Part shown: positions 1 through 5,979 of the stretch, piece by piece
Layout: each line of letters starts with the position of its first letter
Numbering within the stretch: position 1 is the first letter of the stretch
Assembly: GCA_934565615.1 (NCBI GenBank)
Contig: CAKTIH010000080.1
Location: forward strand, 1 to 10,548
Source: an uncultured Oscillospiraceae bacterium
Lineage (GTDB): Bacteria; Bacillota; Clostridia; Oscillospirales; Oscillospiraceae
DNA length: 10,548 bases
Reading direction: 5' to 3'
Notes under the pieces: generated by a model
Seen by the model: the letters and a program-made list of their open reading frames with translations, nothing else
The model's database searches: none
Told to the model about the DNA's origin: nothing
Made by a program: the position numbers and the translations under genes

Positions 1-542
1 AGTATCGCCGCCTGACCCGCGAGGATTACGAGCGCCGCGATAGTCAGCACACCTGTGCCGAGCCTTGCGATGCGCGCGCCGACGAACATGGACGTGAGCG
101 CATATGCAAGCGAACCCATTCCGCGCGCCGCACCGTAGTTTACATCTCCGCCCCAGCCGCTCATGAGAAAGCACAGCTGAGTCTGTATCGGGTTTGCGGC
201 TATCGTCGTCGTGAGATATATGCAGTACATTACTGACACCGCAATGCCCTTGCCTGGCACCAGCAGAAAGCCGGTGAGCGTCAGCAGCTGCACCGCGATT
301 ATGACCCAGAGGGAGGCAAACAGCGCGCCCTCCTTTGACCGGTCGAGCTTCGAGGCAAGCGACGGGGATATGATGAACGCCGCGATGCTGCCGAGCGAGA
401 TAATAAGACCAAGCTCGGAGTTGCTGTAGCCGCGCCCTTGGAGAAAAACGGCGGCATAGGACGAGCATACGCAGAAGCCCATCCAGAAAAAGGCTTGAAC
501 CAAGGAGTACTCAATGTTGAGTGCGGTCGATTTCTTTCTCAT
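1..542 (-). CDS. MFS transporter, N-terminal part (cut by window edge)
   Basis: The frame reads without a stop from an ATG at 542-540 to the left edge, giving 180 complete codons. The product starts MRKKSTALNIEYSL and is very hydrophobic, with about five membrane spans visible. The loop after the second span (SLASKLDRSKEG) fits the MFS loop 2-3 motif, and a later stretch (YGAARGMGSLAYALTS) resembles the conserved fourth-to-fifth span region of LacY/NupG-like MFS proteins, where G-S-x-x-Y-A is usual. The family is therefore probably MFS_1-like (LacY or nucleoside-symporter type). It would move a small solute across the cytoplasmic membrane, but the substrate cannot be read from this half. An AAAGG ribosome site (551-555) lies 8 bases before the start. 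It has its own promoter and is not co-transcribed with the lipid kinase gene, which ends at a terminator. Confidence 0.8.
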   Translation of the reverse strand, partial: MRKKSTALNIEYSLVQAFFWMGFCVCSSYAAVFLQGRGYSNSELGLIISLGSIAAFIISPSLASKLDRSKEGALFASLWVIIAVQLLTLTGFLLVPGKGIAVSVMYCIYLTTTIAANPIQTQLCFLMSGWGGDVNYGAARGMGSLAYALTSMFVGARIARLGTGVLTIAALVILAGQAAI

Positions 543-591
543 TTCAAAACCCTTTCAATAAGAAATAAAAAGGTACTGCGACCGAAGCAAG

Positions 592-620
592 ATTATATCA
601 CCGTCGGAGCCGGCTTGCAA
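592..620 (-). promoter_or_regulatory. Sigma-A promoter of the MFS transporter gene
   Basis: On the minus strand TTGCAA (620-615) is followed by a 17-base spacer and TATAAT (597-592). TGA directly precedes the -10, making it an extended -10. Transcription would start near 585, giving a leader of about 43 bases before the ATG at 542. Confidence 0.75.
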
Positions 621-621
621 C

Positions 622-658
622 AGAGAAAAGCATCCCTCCGGAACAATGTCCGGAGGGG
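622..658 (-). terminator. Rho-independent terminator after the lipid kinase gene
   Basis: CCCTCCGG (634-641) pairs with CCGGAGGG (650-657) around an 8-base loop, with an extra G-U pair possible. On the minus strand the stem is followed by a short T-rich tract (ATGCTTTTC, 633-625). It lies 8 bases past the stop codon of the kinase gene and just upstream of the MFS promoter, so it separates the two transcription units. Confidence 0.75.
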
Positions 659-665
659 AGCGGTT

Positions 666-1589
666 TCAGCCTTTCAGCTTAAGGAAGCTGCGCTTTACAT
701 TGATGTGTACCTTGTCGTATGCGACCTTGCACTCGCCGTCCAGCGCCCATTCGAGCCCGTGCGGGTTCGTGATTTCTATATGGTCAGCCTGGAAGAAATC
801 TATAAGCGGGCAGGAGTAGTCCTGTGAGAGAATGCAGCGGATCACCATATCGAGTTCGAGTATGGTCTTGGGCATCTTTATGAGTATGACCTCGAGCTTG
901 CCGTCGTCCGTGTCCACGATGTCGGGCGGGAGAGTTATCGTCCCGGCGATGGACGTGGAATTGCACACCGCGCCGAATATATAATCGTCCTCATAGTATA
1001 TGCCGTTCGCCGAGAGCTTGAGGTGGATGGGCTTTATTTTATATACGTCCTTTATCGCGTCGAGGATATACGCCGTGTGCCCGAGCATGTTCTTCAGGTT
1101 CTGGTCGGTCGTATAGCTCAGCCACGAGAACGCGCCGAAGGCGGCGACGTAGCTGAAGAAGCTGTCCTCAAAGCAGCCGATGTCGAGCTGCCGGACTTCC
1201 TTTGCTGCGATGTTCGCAGCAGCCGTCGGGATATCTATCGACAGCCCGTGCGAAGCGGCAAAGTCGTTCGTGCTCCCGCAGGGGATGTACCCGAGGGCGA
1301 CCTCCGTGTCGCTTGAGGCAAGCCCGGATATGACCTCATTGAGCGTTCCGTCACCGCCGGTGCAGCAGACAAGATCGTACTCCCCACCGAGCTGAGCGGC
1401 GATATCCGTCGCCTCGCCGCGGCGGGAGGTTACGGCTGTCGTGACAAGATAGCCGCTGTCCATGAGCCGGCGGATGATGTCCGGAATGTAGCGGATGACC
1501 AGCTTTTTCCCGGATACGGGGTTGATTATCAGCAGTGCGCGCTTGGGATATTTCTCCTTACAATTCAGAATTTCCTTTTCCATTTCCAT
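666..1589 (-). CDS. Diacylglycerol kinase family lipid kinase (YegS/BmrU/DgkB type)
   Basis: The 307-residue product has the layout and length of soluble bacterial diacylglycerol/lipid kinases. The N-terminal catalytic domain has NPVSG (23-27), the nucleotide-binding GGDGTLNEV (78-86) and PCGSTNDFA (103-111). The C-terminal beta domain has the conserved DGE (284-286). The usual position in P-x-G-T-x-N-D is Ser here (GSTND), a mild variation. The family phosphorylates diacylglycerol or a related lipid with ATP at the inner membrane face, giving phosphatidate. The first ATG is chosen because AAGGAG (1600-1595) sits 5 bases upstream; a second ATG two codons later is less well placed. It starts 21 bases after the stop of cdsA and ends in a terminator, so the two form an operon. 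The exact lipid substrate is not provable from sequence. Confidence 0.9.
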   Translation of the reverse strand: MEMEKEILNCKEKYPKRALLIINPVSGKKLVIRYIPDIIRRLMDSGYLVTTAVTSRRGEATDIAAQLGGEYDLVCCTGGDGTLNEVISGLASSDTEVALGYIPCGSTNDFAASHGLSIDIPTAAANIAAKEVRQLDIGCFEDSFFSYVAAFGAFSWLSYTTDQNLKNMLGHTAYILDAIKDVYKIKPIHLKLSANGIYYEDDYIFGAVCNSTSIAGTITLPPDIVDTDDGKLEVILIKMPKTILELDMVIRCILSQDYSCPLIDFFQADHIEITNPHGLEWALDGECKVAYDKVHINVKRSFLKLKG

Positions 1590-1610
1590 GATTACTCCTT
1601 GAAAACGTCC

Positions 1611-2426
1611 TTAGATATTAGCCAGAAGCAGGCACAGATATGCTGTGGGTATTGAGAAAAGCAGACTGTCCGCGCGGTCGAACATACCGCCGTGACCGGG
1701 GATAAGGTTGCTGAAATCCTTCACGCCGATCATGCGCTTGAGCAGTGACTCCGCAAGGTCGCCGATCTGCCCCATTGTCGAGGCGAGAAACGCCGTGCCC
1801 ATGCACAGCCATACGGACAGCGTGTGCTGATCCTTGAAAATGAAATAAACTATAAGCCCGACGAACAGCGACGAGACCGCGCCCGTGACGCAGCCCTCGA
1901 CGGTTTTGTTGGGGCTCACGAGCGGAGCGACCTTGTGCTTACCGAACCACTTGCCGCCGAACATCGCGAAGCTGTCGCACACCCAGGTCGACAGACACGC
2001 GAGGATGAGCGTGAACGCCCATATACGGCTCACGCTTATCACCATTATCGTCCCGAACAGAACGCAGGGATAGGTGAGCCCGGCGAGAGTGAAGAGAGCG
2101 CCCTTGCCAGAGACCTCTTTGTGTATCACACCGGAGAAGAGCGCCAGATATATGCAGAACACAAACAGCGCGCAGTACGCGAGCATGCCCGTGTCAAACA
2201 CCTTGTATACATCCTGCAATATTACGAGCGCCGCTTGGAATGCAATGTATACGAACATCACCCACAGAGTGCAGCGCGCTTCAAGCTTCTCAACGTTTTT
2301 GCTGAACTCGTAGGCGCACAGCCCGGCGACAACGGCAAAGAACAGAACACGGGTGACAGGGGAGACCAGTACGCAGGTAAATGTGATGGTCAGCAGGACA
2401 ACGGCGGAAATTACTCTGGTTTTCAA
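1611..2426 (-). CDS. cdsA: Phosphatidate cytidylyltransferase (CDP-diacylglycerol synthase), TTG start
   Basis: The 271-residue product is a multi-span membrane protein with the CdsA signature. D-S-F-A-M-F-G-G-K-W-F-G (151-162) and SPNKTVEG (171-178) are followed by GQIGDLAES (219-227), KRMIGVKD (230-237) and PGHGGMFDRADS (243-254). The family joins phosphatidate and CTP to make CDP-diacylglycerol for phospholipid synthesis. The Ala in DRADS is unusual, since Leu, Ile or another hydrophobic residue is normal there. The start is TTG at 2426, because no ATG or GTG precedes the conserved N-terminus and a GAGAGG ribosome site lies 9 bases upstream. Canonical cdsA sits between uppS and dxr/rseP. 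Here it is paired only with a lipid kinase gene, so it may be a second paralogue. Confidence 0.92.
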   Translation of the reverse strand: MKTRVISAVVLLTITFTCVLVSPVTRVLFFAVVAGLCAYEFSKNVEKLEARCTLWVMFVYIAFQAALVILQDVYKVFDTGMLAYCALFVFCIYLALFSGVIHKEVSGKGALFTLAGLTYPCVLFGTIMVISVSRIWAFTLILACLSTWVCDSFAMFGGKWFGKHKVAPLVSPNKTVEGCVTGAVSSLFVGLIVYFIFKDQHTLSVWLCMGTAFLASTMGQIGDLAESLLKRMIGVKDFSNLIPGHGGMFDRADSLLFSIPTAYLCLLLANI

Positions 2427-2435
2427 GGCGGGGAA

Positions 2436-2441
2436 CCTCTC
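2436..2441 (-). promoter_or_regulatory. Ribosome binding site that sets the TTG start of cdsA
   Basis: On the minus strand the purine run AGAGAGAGAGG ends in GAGAGG (2441-2436), 9 bases before TTG (2426-2424). The next in-frame ATG is at residue 57, inside the membrane domain, so TTG is the only credible start. Confidence 0.65.
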
Positions 2442-2477
2442 TCTCTTTTTTTGCTTGCTGCGCTTGCGGCTTAAATG

Positions 2478-2501
2478 AAAATTAAACTTAAAATTAAACT
2501 T
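2478..2501. repeat. Tandem 12-bp AT-rich direct repeat (two copies)
   Basis: AAAATTAAACTT occurs twice head to tail, at 2478-2489 and 2490-2501. It lies between the cdsA promoter and the cdsA start, so it would form an A/U-rich part of the cdsA leader. No function is evident. Confidence 0.7.
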
Positions 2502-2516
2502 ATTTTAATTTCTCTT

Positions 2517-2545
2517 AAGATAGCACATCTTTGGAAAAAACTCAA
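2517..2545 (-). promoter_or_regulatory. Sigma-A promoter of the cdsA-lipid kinase operon
   Basis: On the minus strand TTGAGT (2545-2540), a 17-base spacer and TATCTT (2522-2517) are seen, with TGC just before the -10. Start of transcription is expected near 2510, leaving an A/U-rich leader of about 84 bases. The stretch 2427-2703 otherwise holds only this promoter, the 12-bp repeat and the divergent promoter for the ATPase gene. Confidence 0.7.
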
Positions 2546-2621
2546 TATACACCGGCGAACTGCTGACCGTCTGGAATAAAGATTTACGATAAATTCATTT
2601 CTGTTAATTGCTGGTTTAGTG

Positions 2622-2650
2622 TTGTGCTCGCGGGCAAGCTATGGTATTAT
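2622..2650 (+). promoter_or_regulatory. Sigma-A promoter of the HerA-like ATPase gene
   Basis: TTGTGC (2622-2627), a 17-base spacer and TATTAT (2645-2650) are seen, with an extended -10 (TGG at 2642-2644). Expected transcription start is near 2657. A GAGAGG ribosome site (2690-2695) lies 8 bases before the ATG. Confidence 0.75.
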
Positions 2651-2703
2651 AAGCACAGAAGTGTGCCAATAACCGCAATATATAGAAAAGAGAGGTATAT
2701 AAA

Positions 2704-4398
2704 ATGTACGAGGATAGAAAGATACGTCTTGCCCAGGCAGACAGCCCTATATATCTGCTGCCCTCCATGGCTAACCGCCACGGCCTTATCGCCGGCGCGA
2801 CCGGCACCGGCAAAACCATCACCATGAAGGTCATGGCAGAGTCCTTCTCCGATATGGGTGTGCCGGTGTTCCTTGCGGATATCAAGGGCGACTTGAGCGG
2901 CATGTGCGAAAAGGGCAAGGACAGCGAGGATATGCGTGCGCGCATCGCCCGCTTCGGGCTTGACGGCTTTGAGTATAAGTCCTACCCGACCCGCTTCTGG
3001 GACATTTTCGGTGATGAGGGTCACCCCGTCAGAGTCACCGTCAGCTCTATGGGGCCGACTCTGCTTGCAAAACTCCTCGGCCTGACCGAGATACAGGCGG
3101 GCGTACTCAACATCGTTTTCAGAGTGGCGGACGATAACGGCCTGCTACTGCTCGACCTTAAGGATCTGCGCTCCATGCTCCAGTATGTCGGCGATAACCG
3201 CGCCGAGTTCACCACGGCCTACGGCAACGTCTCCGCCGCCAGCATCGGCGCCATTCAGCGCGCGCTGCTCGCCTTTGAGGGCGAGAGCGGAGAGCTGTTC
3301 TTCGGCGAACCGGAGCTCGATATCCGTGACTGGATGCGCACCGACGTTGACGGCCGCGGCTATATAAACATTCTCTCCAGCAAGCGCCTTATCCAGAGCC
3401 CAACCGTGTACGGCACCTTCCTGCTCTGGATGCTGACAGAGCTCTTCGAGCGCCTGCCCGAGGTCGGCGACCTTGAGAAGCCGCGCATGATCTTCTTCTT
3501 TGATGAAGCGCACCTGCTCTTCAGCGACGCGCCCAAGGCTCTCGTCCAGAAGATTGTTCAGGTCGTCAAGCTTATCCGATCAAAGGGCGTCGGTGTGTAC
3601 TTTATCAGCCAGAGCCCGTCGGATATCCCGAACGAGGTCCTTGCCCAGCTCTCAAACCGCGTCCAGCACGCGCTGCGCGCATACACTCCCGCCGAGCAGA
3701 AGGCTGTCCGCGCCGCGGCCAGCGCCTTCCGTGTGAACCCCGCCTTCGATACCGAGACGGCGATCATGGAGCTTGGCGTCGGCGAAGCGCTCGTGAGCTT
3801 CCTTGATGAAAAGGGCGTCCCCGGCATCGTCCAGCGCGCAAAGATTCTCCCGCCGCAGAGCCTTATGGGTCCTGCCGAGGAGCGCAGGGTGCAGAGCCTT
3901 ATCGTCAGCGACGAGTTTGATATAAAGTACCGCGAGAGCGTTGACAGAGAGTCCGCTTTTGAAATTCTCAACCGCGCGAATGAGGAGCTTGAGCGTCAGC
4001 GCGCCGAAGCTGCCGCGGCAGCCGAGGAGGAGAAGCTCCGTCTCAAGGAGGAGAAGGAGGCCGAGCGCCAGCGCCTTAAGGAAGAAAAGGCTGCCGAGAA
4101 GCAGCGCGAGCGTGAGGAGCTTGCCGCCGAAAAGCAGCGCCAGAAGGAAGAACTCGCCGCGCAGAAGCAGAAGGAGAAGGAAGCTACCGCGAGGACTAAG
4201 GTCGCGCAGCGCGCTGTTACAAACGCCGCGTCCTCAGTTATGACTTCTCTCAGCTCCAATATCATAAATTCCATGACCGGCGGCAAGACGACCAGCACCA
4301 AGACCATCGCTACCCGCGCCGCGCGGAACGCTCTCAGCTCCGTCATGCGCTCCGGTTCCAACTCCATCGTCCGCGGTCTTTTCGGAAATAAAAAGTAA
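2704..4398 (+). CDS. HerA-like helicase/ATPase, DUF853 (YjgR) family
   Basis: The 564-residue product begins close to a Walker A loop, GATGTGKT (31-38). The Walker B is FFFDEAH (264-270), followed by SQSPSDIP (302-309) and an arginine-containing NRVQHALR (318-325) that may supply the arginine finger. The core (about 20-390) closely resembles remembered E. coli YjgR, including the WDIFGDEGHPVR, DWMRTD and DLEKP stretches. The family belongs to the FtsK/HerA P-loop ATPases, which form hexameric rings; the cellular role of YjgR-type members is not established. Residues about 424-495 are a K/E/R/Q/A-rich coiled coil. After this comes a conserved-looking tail ending near RNALSSVMRS and GLFGNKK. 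It is a single gene between its own promoter and a terminator, with no nuclease (NurA-like) gene beside it. Confidence 0.93.
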   Translation: MYEDRKIRLAQADSPIYLLPSMANRHGLIAGATGTGKTITMKVMAESFSDMGVPVFLADIKGDLSGMCEKGKDSEDMRARIARFGLDGFEYKSYPTRFWDIFGDEGHPVRVTVSSMGPTLLAKLLGLTEIQAGVLNIVFRVADDNGLLLLDLKDLRSMLQYVGDNRAEFTTAYGNVSAASIGAIQRALLAFEGESGELFFGEPELDIRDWMRTDVDGRGYINILSSKRLIQSPTVYGTFLLWMLTELFERLPEVGDLEKPRMIFFFDEAHLLFSDAPKALVQKIVQVVKLIRSKGVGVYFISQSPSDIPNEVLAQLSNRVQHALRAYTPAEQKAVRAAASAFRVNPAFDTETAIMELGVGEALVSFLDEKGVPGIVQRAKILPPQSLMGPAEERRVQSLIVSDEFDIKYRESVDRESAFEILNRANEELERQRAEAAAAAEEEKLRLKEEKEAERQRLKEEKAAEKQREREELAAEKQRQKEELAAQKQKEKEATARTKVAQRAVTNAASSVMTSLSSNIINSMTGGKTTSTKTIATRAARNALSSVMRSGSNSIVRGLFGNKK

Positions 4399-4413
4399 AA
4401 ACAGAACATATAT

Positions 4414-4446
4414 AAAATAAGGACGGCCAACACCCGTCCTTATTTT
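4414..4446 (+). terminator. Rho-independent terminator after the HerA-like gene
   Basis: A perfect 13-bp stem pairs AAAATAAGGACGG (4414-4426) with its complement (4434-4446) around a 7-base loop. The U-tract is part of the stem (TTATTTT), as in many symmetric terminators. The lipoprotein gene starts only 30 bases further on, with no room for a promoter between. That gene is therefore probably reached by read-through or by a promoter upstream of the hairpin that I could not identify. Confidence 0.8.
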
Positions 4447-4476
4447 GAAATTGGTATTTATGAAGGGAGACGAGAA

Positions 4477-5166
4477 ATGAAACGTAGCTTGAGCCTTATC
4501 CTGAGCCTGATGCTTGTGCTCGCGCTGTGCGGCTGCGGCAAAGCGCCGCACCCTGTCAGCTTCCCGCTTGAGGATGACAAGATCGCTGCTGTCGTCACGG
4601 AGCTCGGCCTCCCATGGGAGCTGCCTGCGGACGAGTGCCAGTCCTATTCTGAGGATCAGCGCACCTGCGTCCTGCGCGACACGACCGAGACCTACACCGA
4701 GGGCGGCAGCAAGCTCCTGCGCGCGGCGATCAGCAGCGGCAATTCCGGCGGCGGGGACTATATGTTCGCAAACTTTGAGGGCACACCGCAGACGGAAGAG
4801 CCGGAGCTCGACTGGGCTTATTGGGAAAAGCAGCTGCGCCTGACCGAAATTCTCTGGGGAATGGAGGAGGGACAGCTTTATAGTATCCTCTCCGAAAAGA
4901 CAGAGCCCGACCGTGTTGTATCGCAGAATGTTTCGACGCAGGGGACTATCGATCGTCTCGTCTGGGAGCTCACGCTCGAGAGCGGCGAGCGTATCGATAT
5001 CAACTGGCACTGCTATCCGACGACGTTCACAAGCAGTGCTCAGACAGGCCGCGAAGTCGACGATTGGGGGCAGCGTCTCAGCATAAAAGTCTTCGCTTCC
5101 GAAAAGGTGTATGACAGCATCATGGAGCAGGCGGCAAAGGCTGCTGAGGATCGGGCAAAAGAATAA
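4477..5166 (+). CDS. Putative lipoprotein of unknown function
   Basis: The 229-residue product starts MKRSLSLILSLMLVLALCGCGK, a basic n-region, a hydrophobic core and a lipobox-like L-C-G-C whose most likely lipidated cysteine is Cys20. It would be anchored on the outer face of the cytoplasmic membrane. The mature part is acidic and polar, with many Trp, Glu and Thr residues, an Asn/Gly-rich segment near residue 90 and an Ala/Lys/Glu-rich helical C-terminus. I do not recognise a domain. A GAAGGGAG ribosome site (4462-4469) supports the start. It lies 78 bases after the HerA-like gene on the same strand, separated by a terminator, so any functional link is unproven. Its own terminator follows the TAA closely. 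Confidence 0.8.
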   Translation: MKRSLSLILSLMLVLALCGCGKAPHPVSFPLEDDKIAAVVTELGLPWELPADECQSYSEDQRTCVLRDTTETYTEGGSKLLRAAISSGNSGGGDYMFANFEGTPQTEEPELDWAYWEKQLRLTEILWGMEEGQLYSILSEKTEPDRVVSQNVSTQGTIDRLVWELTLESGERIDINWHCYPTTFTSSAQTGREVDDWGQRLSIKVFASEKVYDSIMEQAAKAAEDRAKE

Positions 5167-5170
5167 GCGT

Positions 5171-5212
5171 AAAATCACCGGATGGAGTGCGATACCCCAT
5201 CCGGTGGTTTGT
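5171..5212 (+). terminator. Rho-independent terminator after the lipoprotein gene
   Basis: CACCGGATGG (5176-5185) pairs with CCATCCGGTG (5197-5206) around an 11-base loop, extendable by A-T/U-G pairs at the foot. A T-rich tail (GGTTTGTT) follows. The stem starts 9 bases after the stop codon. Confidence 0.8.
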
Positions 5213-5217
5213 TATCC

Positions 5218-5330
5218 CCTCGTTTCTCCGAGCAGTGCCCAGCGGAGCGGGACTGCGAGGAAAAGGAAGAAGGAACGAATATAGTGCAGTTTTCCTCGCG
5301 AGAGGGAAACGGAACGGTATTCGTTTCTTC
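5218..5330. other. Structured intergenic element with two stem-loops (possible RNA or repeat element)
   Basis: This gene-free gap contains nested complementarity. Stem-loop 1 pairs CCTC (5218-5221) with GAGG (5257-5260), and GCAGTgCCC (5232-5240) with GGGACTGC (5249-5256). Stem-loop 2 has a continuous 13-bp outer stem (5269-5281 with 5318-5330, one G-U). It then has a 7-by-7 internal loop and a 9-bp inner stem (5289-5297 with 5302-5310) closed by a GCGA loop, a GNRA tetraloop if read on the plus strand. TCGTTTCT recurs near both ends (5220-5227 and 5321-5328). It lies between two convergent genes and could be a minus-strand terminator region, a dispersed palindromic repeat or a small RNA. Nothing decides between these. 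Confidence 0.5.
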
Positions 5331-5335
5331 TGACG

Positions 5336-5662
5336 TTATGCCGGTTCGTAAGACTTGCTTATCTCTATACCCTCAGCGTTGTATTCGACATCCTCCATGA
5401 GCGTCGGATCGACGCGGCTTCTCTTTTTTATAACCATGCCCTGACCCTTGAGGTTGAACACCCATATCTTGCTGCCCGGAAACTCTGGGTCGGGCTTTCT
5501 GAACACGCTGGATTCATTGAGGCGGCAGAACTTCGCGCGCCCCTCCGGGGTGTCAAGGATATCGCCGGGGCCGTTGTAGTAGAGCTCGTCCTTTGCGGCT
5601 TCCTTCTTGAACTCCTCCCAGTTCTCGTCGTCGACCTTCATAACGTCATTGGGTTCTATCAT
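5336..5662 (-). CDS. Small acidic hypothetical protein (108 residues)
   Basis: This frame has a good promoter and a strong ribosome site (AGGAG, 5674-5670, 7 bases before ATG), so it is probably a real gene. The product begins MIEPNDVMKV and is soluble, rich in Asp, Glu and Lys. It has one cysteine (Cys46), no signal peptide and no membrane segment. The middle has an aromatic-hydrophobic core (KIWVFNLKGQGMVIKK, 65-80) that would suit a small beta-sheet fold. I recognise no family. It is a single-gene unit whose stop codon is 5 bases from the structured element, and its promoter abuts the 14-bp repeat array. Confidence 0.75.
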   Translation of the reverse strand: MIEPNDVMKVDDENWEEFKKEAAKDELYYNGPGDILDTPEGRAKFCRLNESSVFRKPDPEFPGSKIWVFNLKGQGMVIKKRSRVDPTLMEDVEYNAEGIEISKSYEPA

Positions 5663-5706
5663 AGTGCGTCTCCTTTTTGCTTTGTTATTGCGTTATATTT
5701 GACAGT

Positions 5707-5735
5707 ATTTTACCATGCCGCAAAGCGCTTGGCAA
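5707..5735 (-). promoter_or_regulatory. Sigma-A promoter of the 108-residue protein gene
   Basis: On the minus strand TTGCCA (5735-5730), a 17-base spacer and TAAAAT (5712-5707) are seen, with TGG before the -10. The array of 14-bp units starts 17 bases upstream of the -35. Confidence 0.75.
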
Positions 5736-5752
5736 CCATGTTTTTAATGGAA

Positions 5753-5906
5753 TATGTTAATTGAAATACGTAAACAAAAATATGTAAATGATATTATGCA
5801 ACTTAAAATACGTGAATTATAATATGTAAAATAAATTACGTAGCCTAAAATATGAAAACTTAATTATGAAAATAAAATTACGTAGACTGTATTATGAAAA
5901 CCACGT
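5753..5906. repeat. Eleven-unit degenerate 14-bp periodic array, consensus TAYGTAAAYTAAAW
   Basis: Units begin at 5753, 5767, 5781, 5795, 5809, 5823, 5837, 5851, 5865, 5879 and 5893, exactly 14 bases apart with no slip. T1, A2 and G4 are present in all eleven. Base 3 is T in seven and C in four. Base 5 is mostly T and bases 6-8 mostly A. Bases 9-14 are loose and A/T-rich. The last unit runs into the stem of the galE terminator. Units differ from one another, yet the phase is kept. The array lies in non-coding DNA between galE and the 108-residue protein gene. It has no unique spacers, so it is not a CRISPR. Its role is unknown. Confidence 0.85.
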
Positions 5907-5936
5907 CGGCAGCAATCTTGCTGCCGACGTGGTTTT
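5897..5936 (-). terminator. Terminator of the nucleotidyltransferase-galE operon (perfect 19-bp inverted repeat)
   Basis: Bases 5897-5915 are exactly complementary to 5918-5936, with TC between, so the real loop is about 6 bases on a 17-bp stem. A 5' A4 and 3' T4 flank a GC-rich core, so it could stop transcription in both directions. It lies 43 bases past the galE stop codon. Confidence 0.85.
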
Positions 5937-5979
5937 CGGTTAAAACTGTATAGAATTAAGTGCGGCAGGGGAGAGCGCT

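Noticed and set aside
1824..2474. Plus-strand open frame of 216 codons over cdsA
   Set aside because: It is antisense to a clear cdsA, is highly charged and shows no domain.
4234..5178. Minus-strand open frame of 314 codons
   Set aside because: It runs antisense through the end of the ATPase gene, the terminator and the whole lipoprotein gene, and has no family features.
5218..5330. 6S RNA or another named RNA family
   Set aside because: The element is too short and lacks the long closing stem and central bubble of 6S RNA; no named family could be matched by eye.
5182..5400. Plus-strand open frame of 72 codons
   Set aside because: Its start lies inside the lipoprotein terminator hairpin, it has no ribosome site, and it runs through the structured element into the opposite gene.
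5753..5906. CRISPR array
   Set aside because: The units are 14 bp, degenerate and directly adjacent, with no unique spacers and no cas genes nearby.
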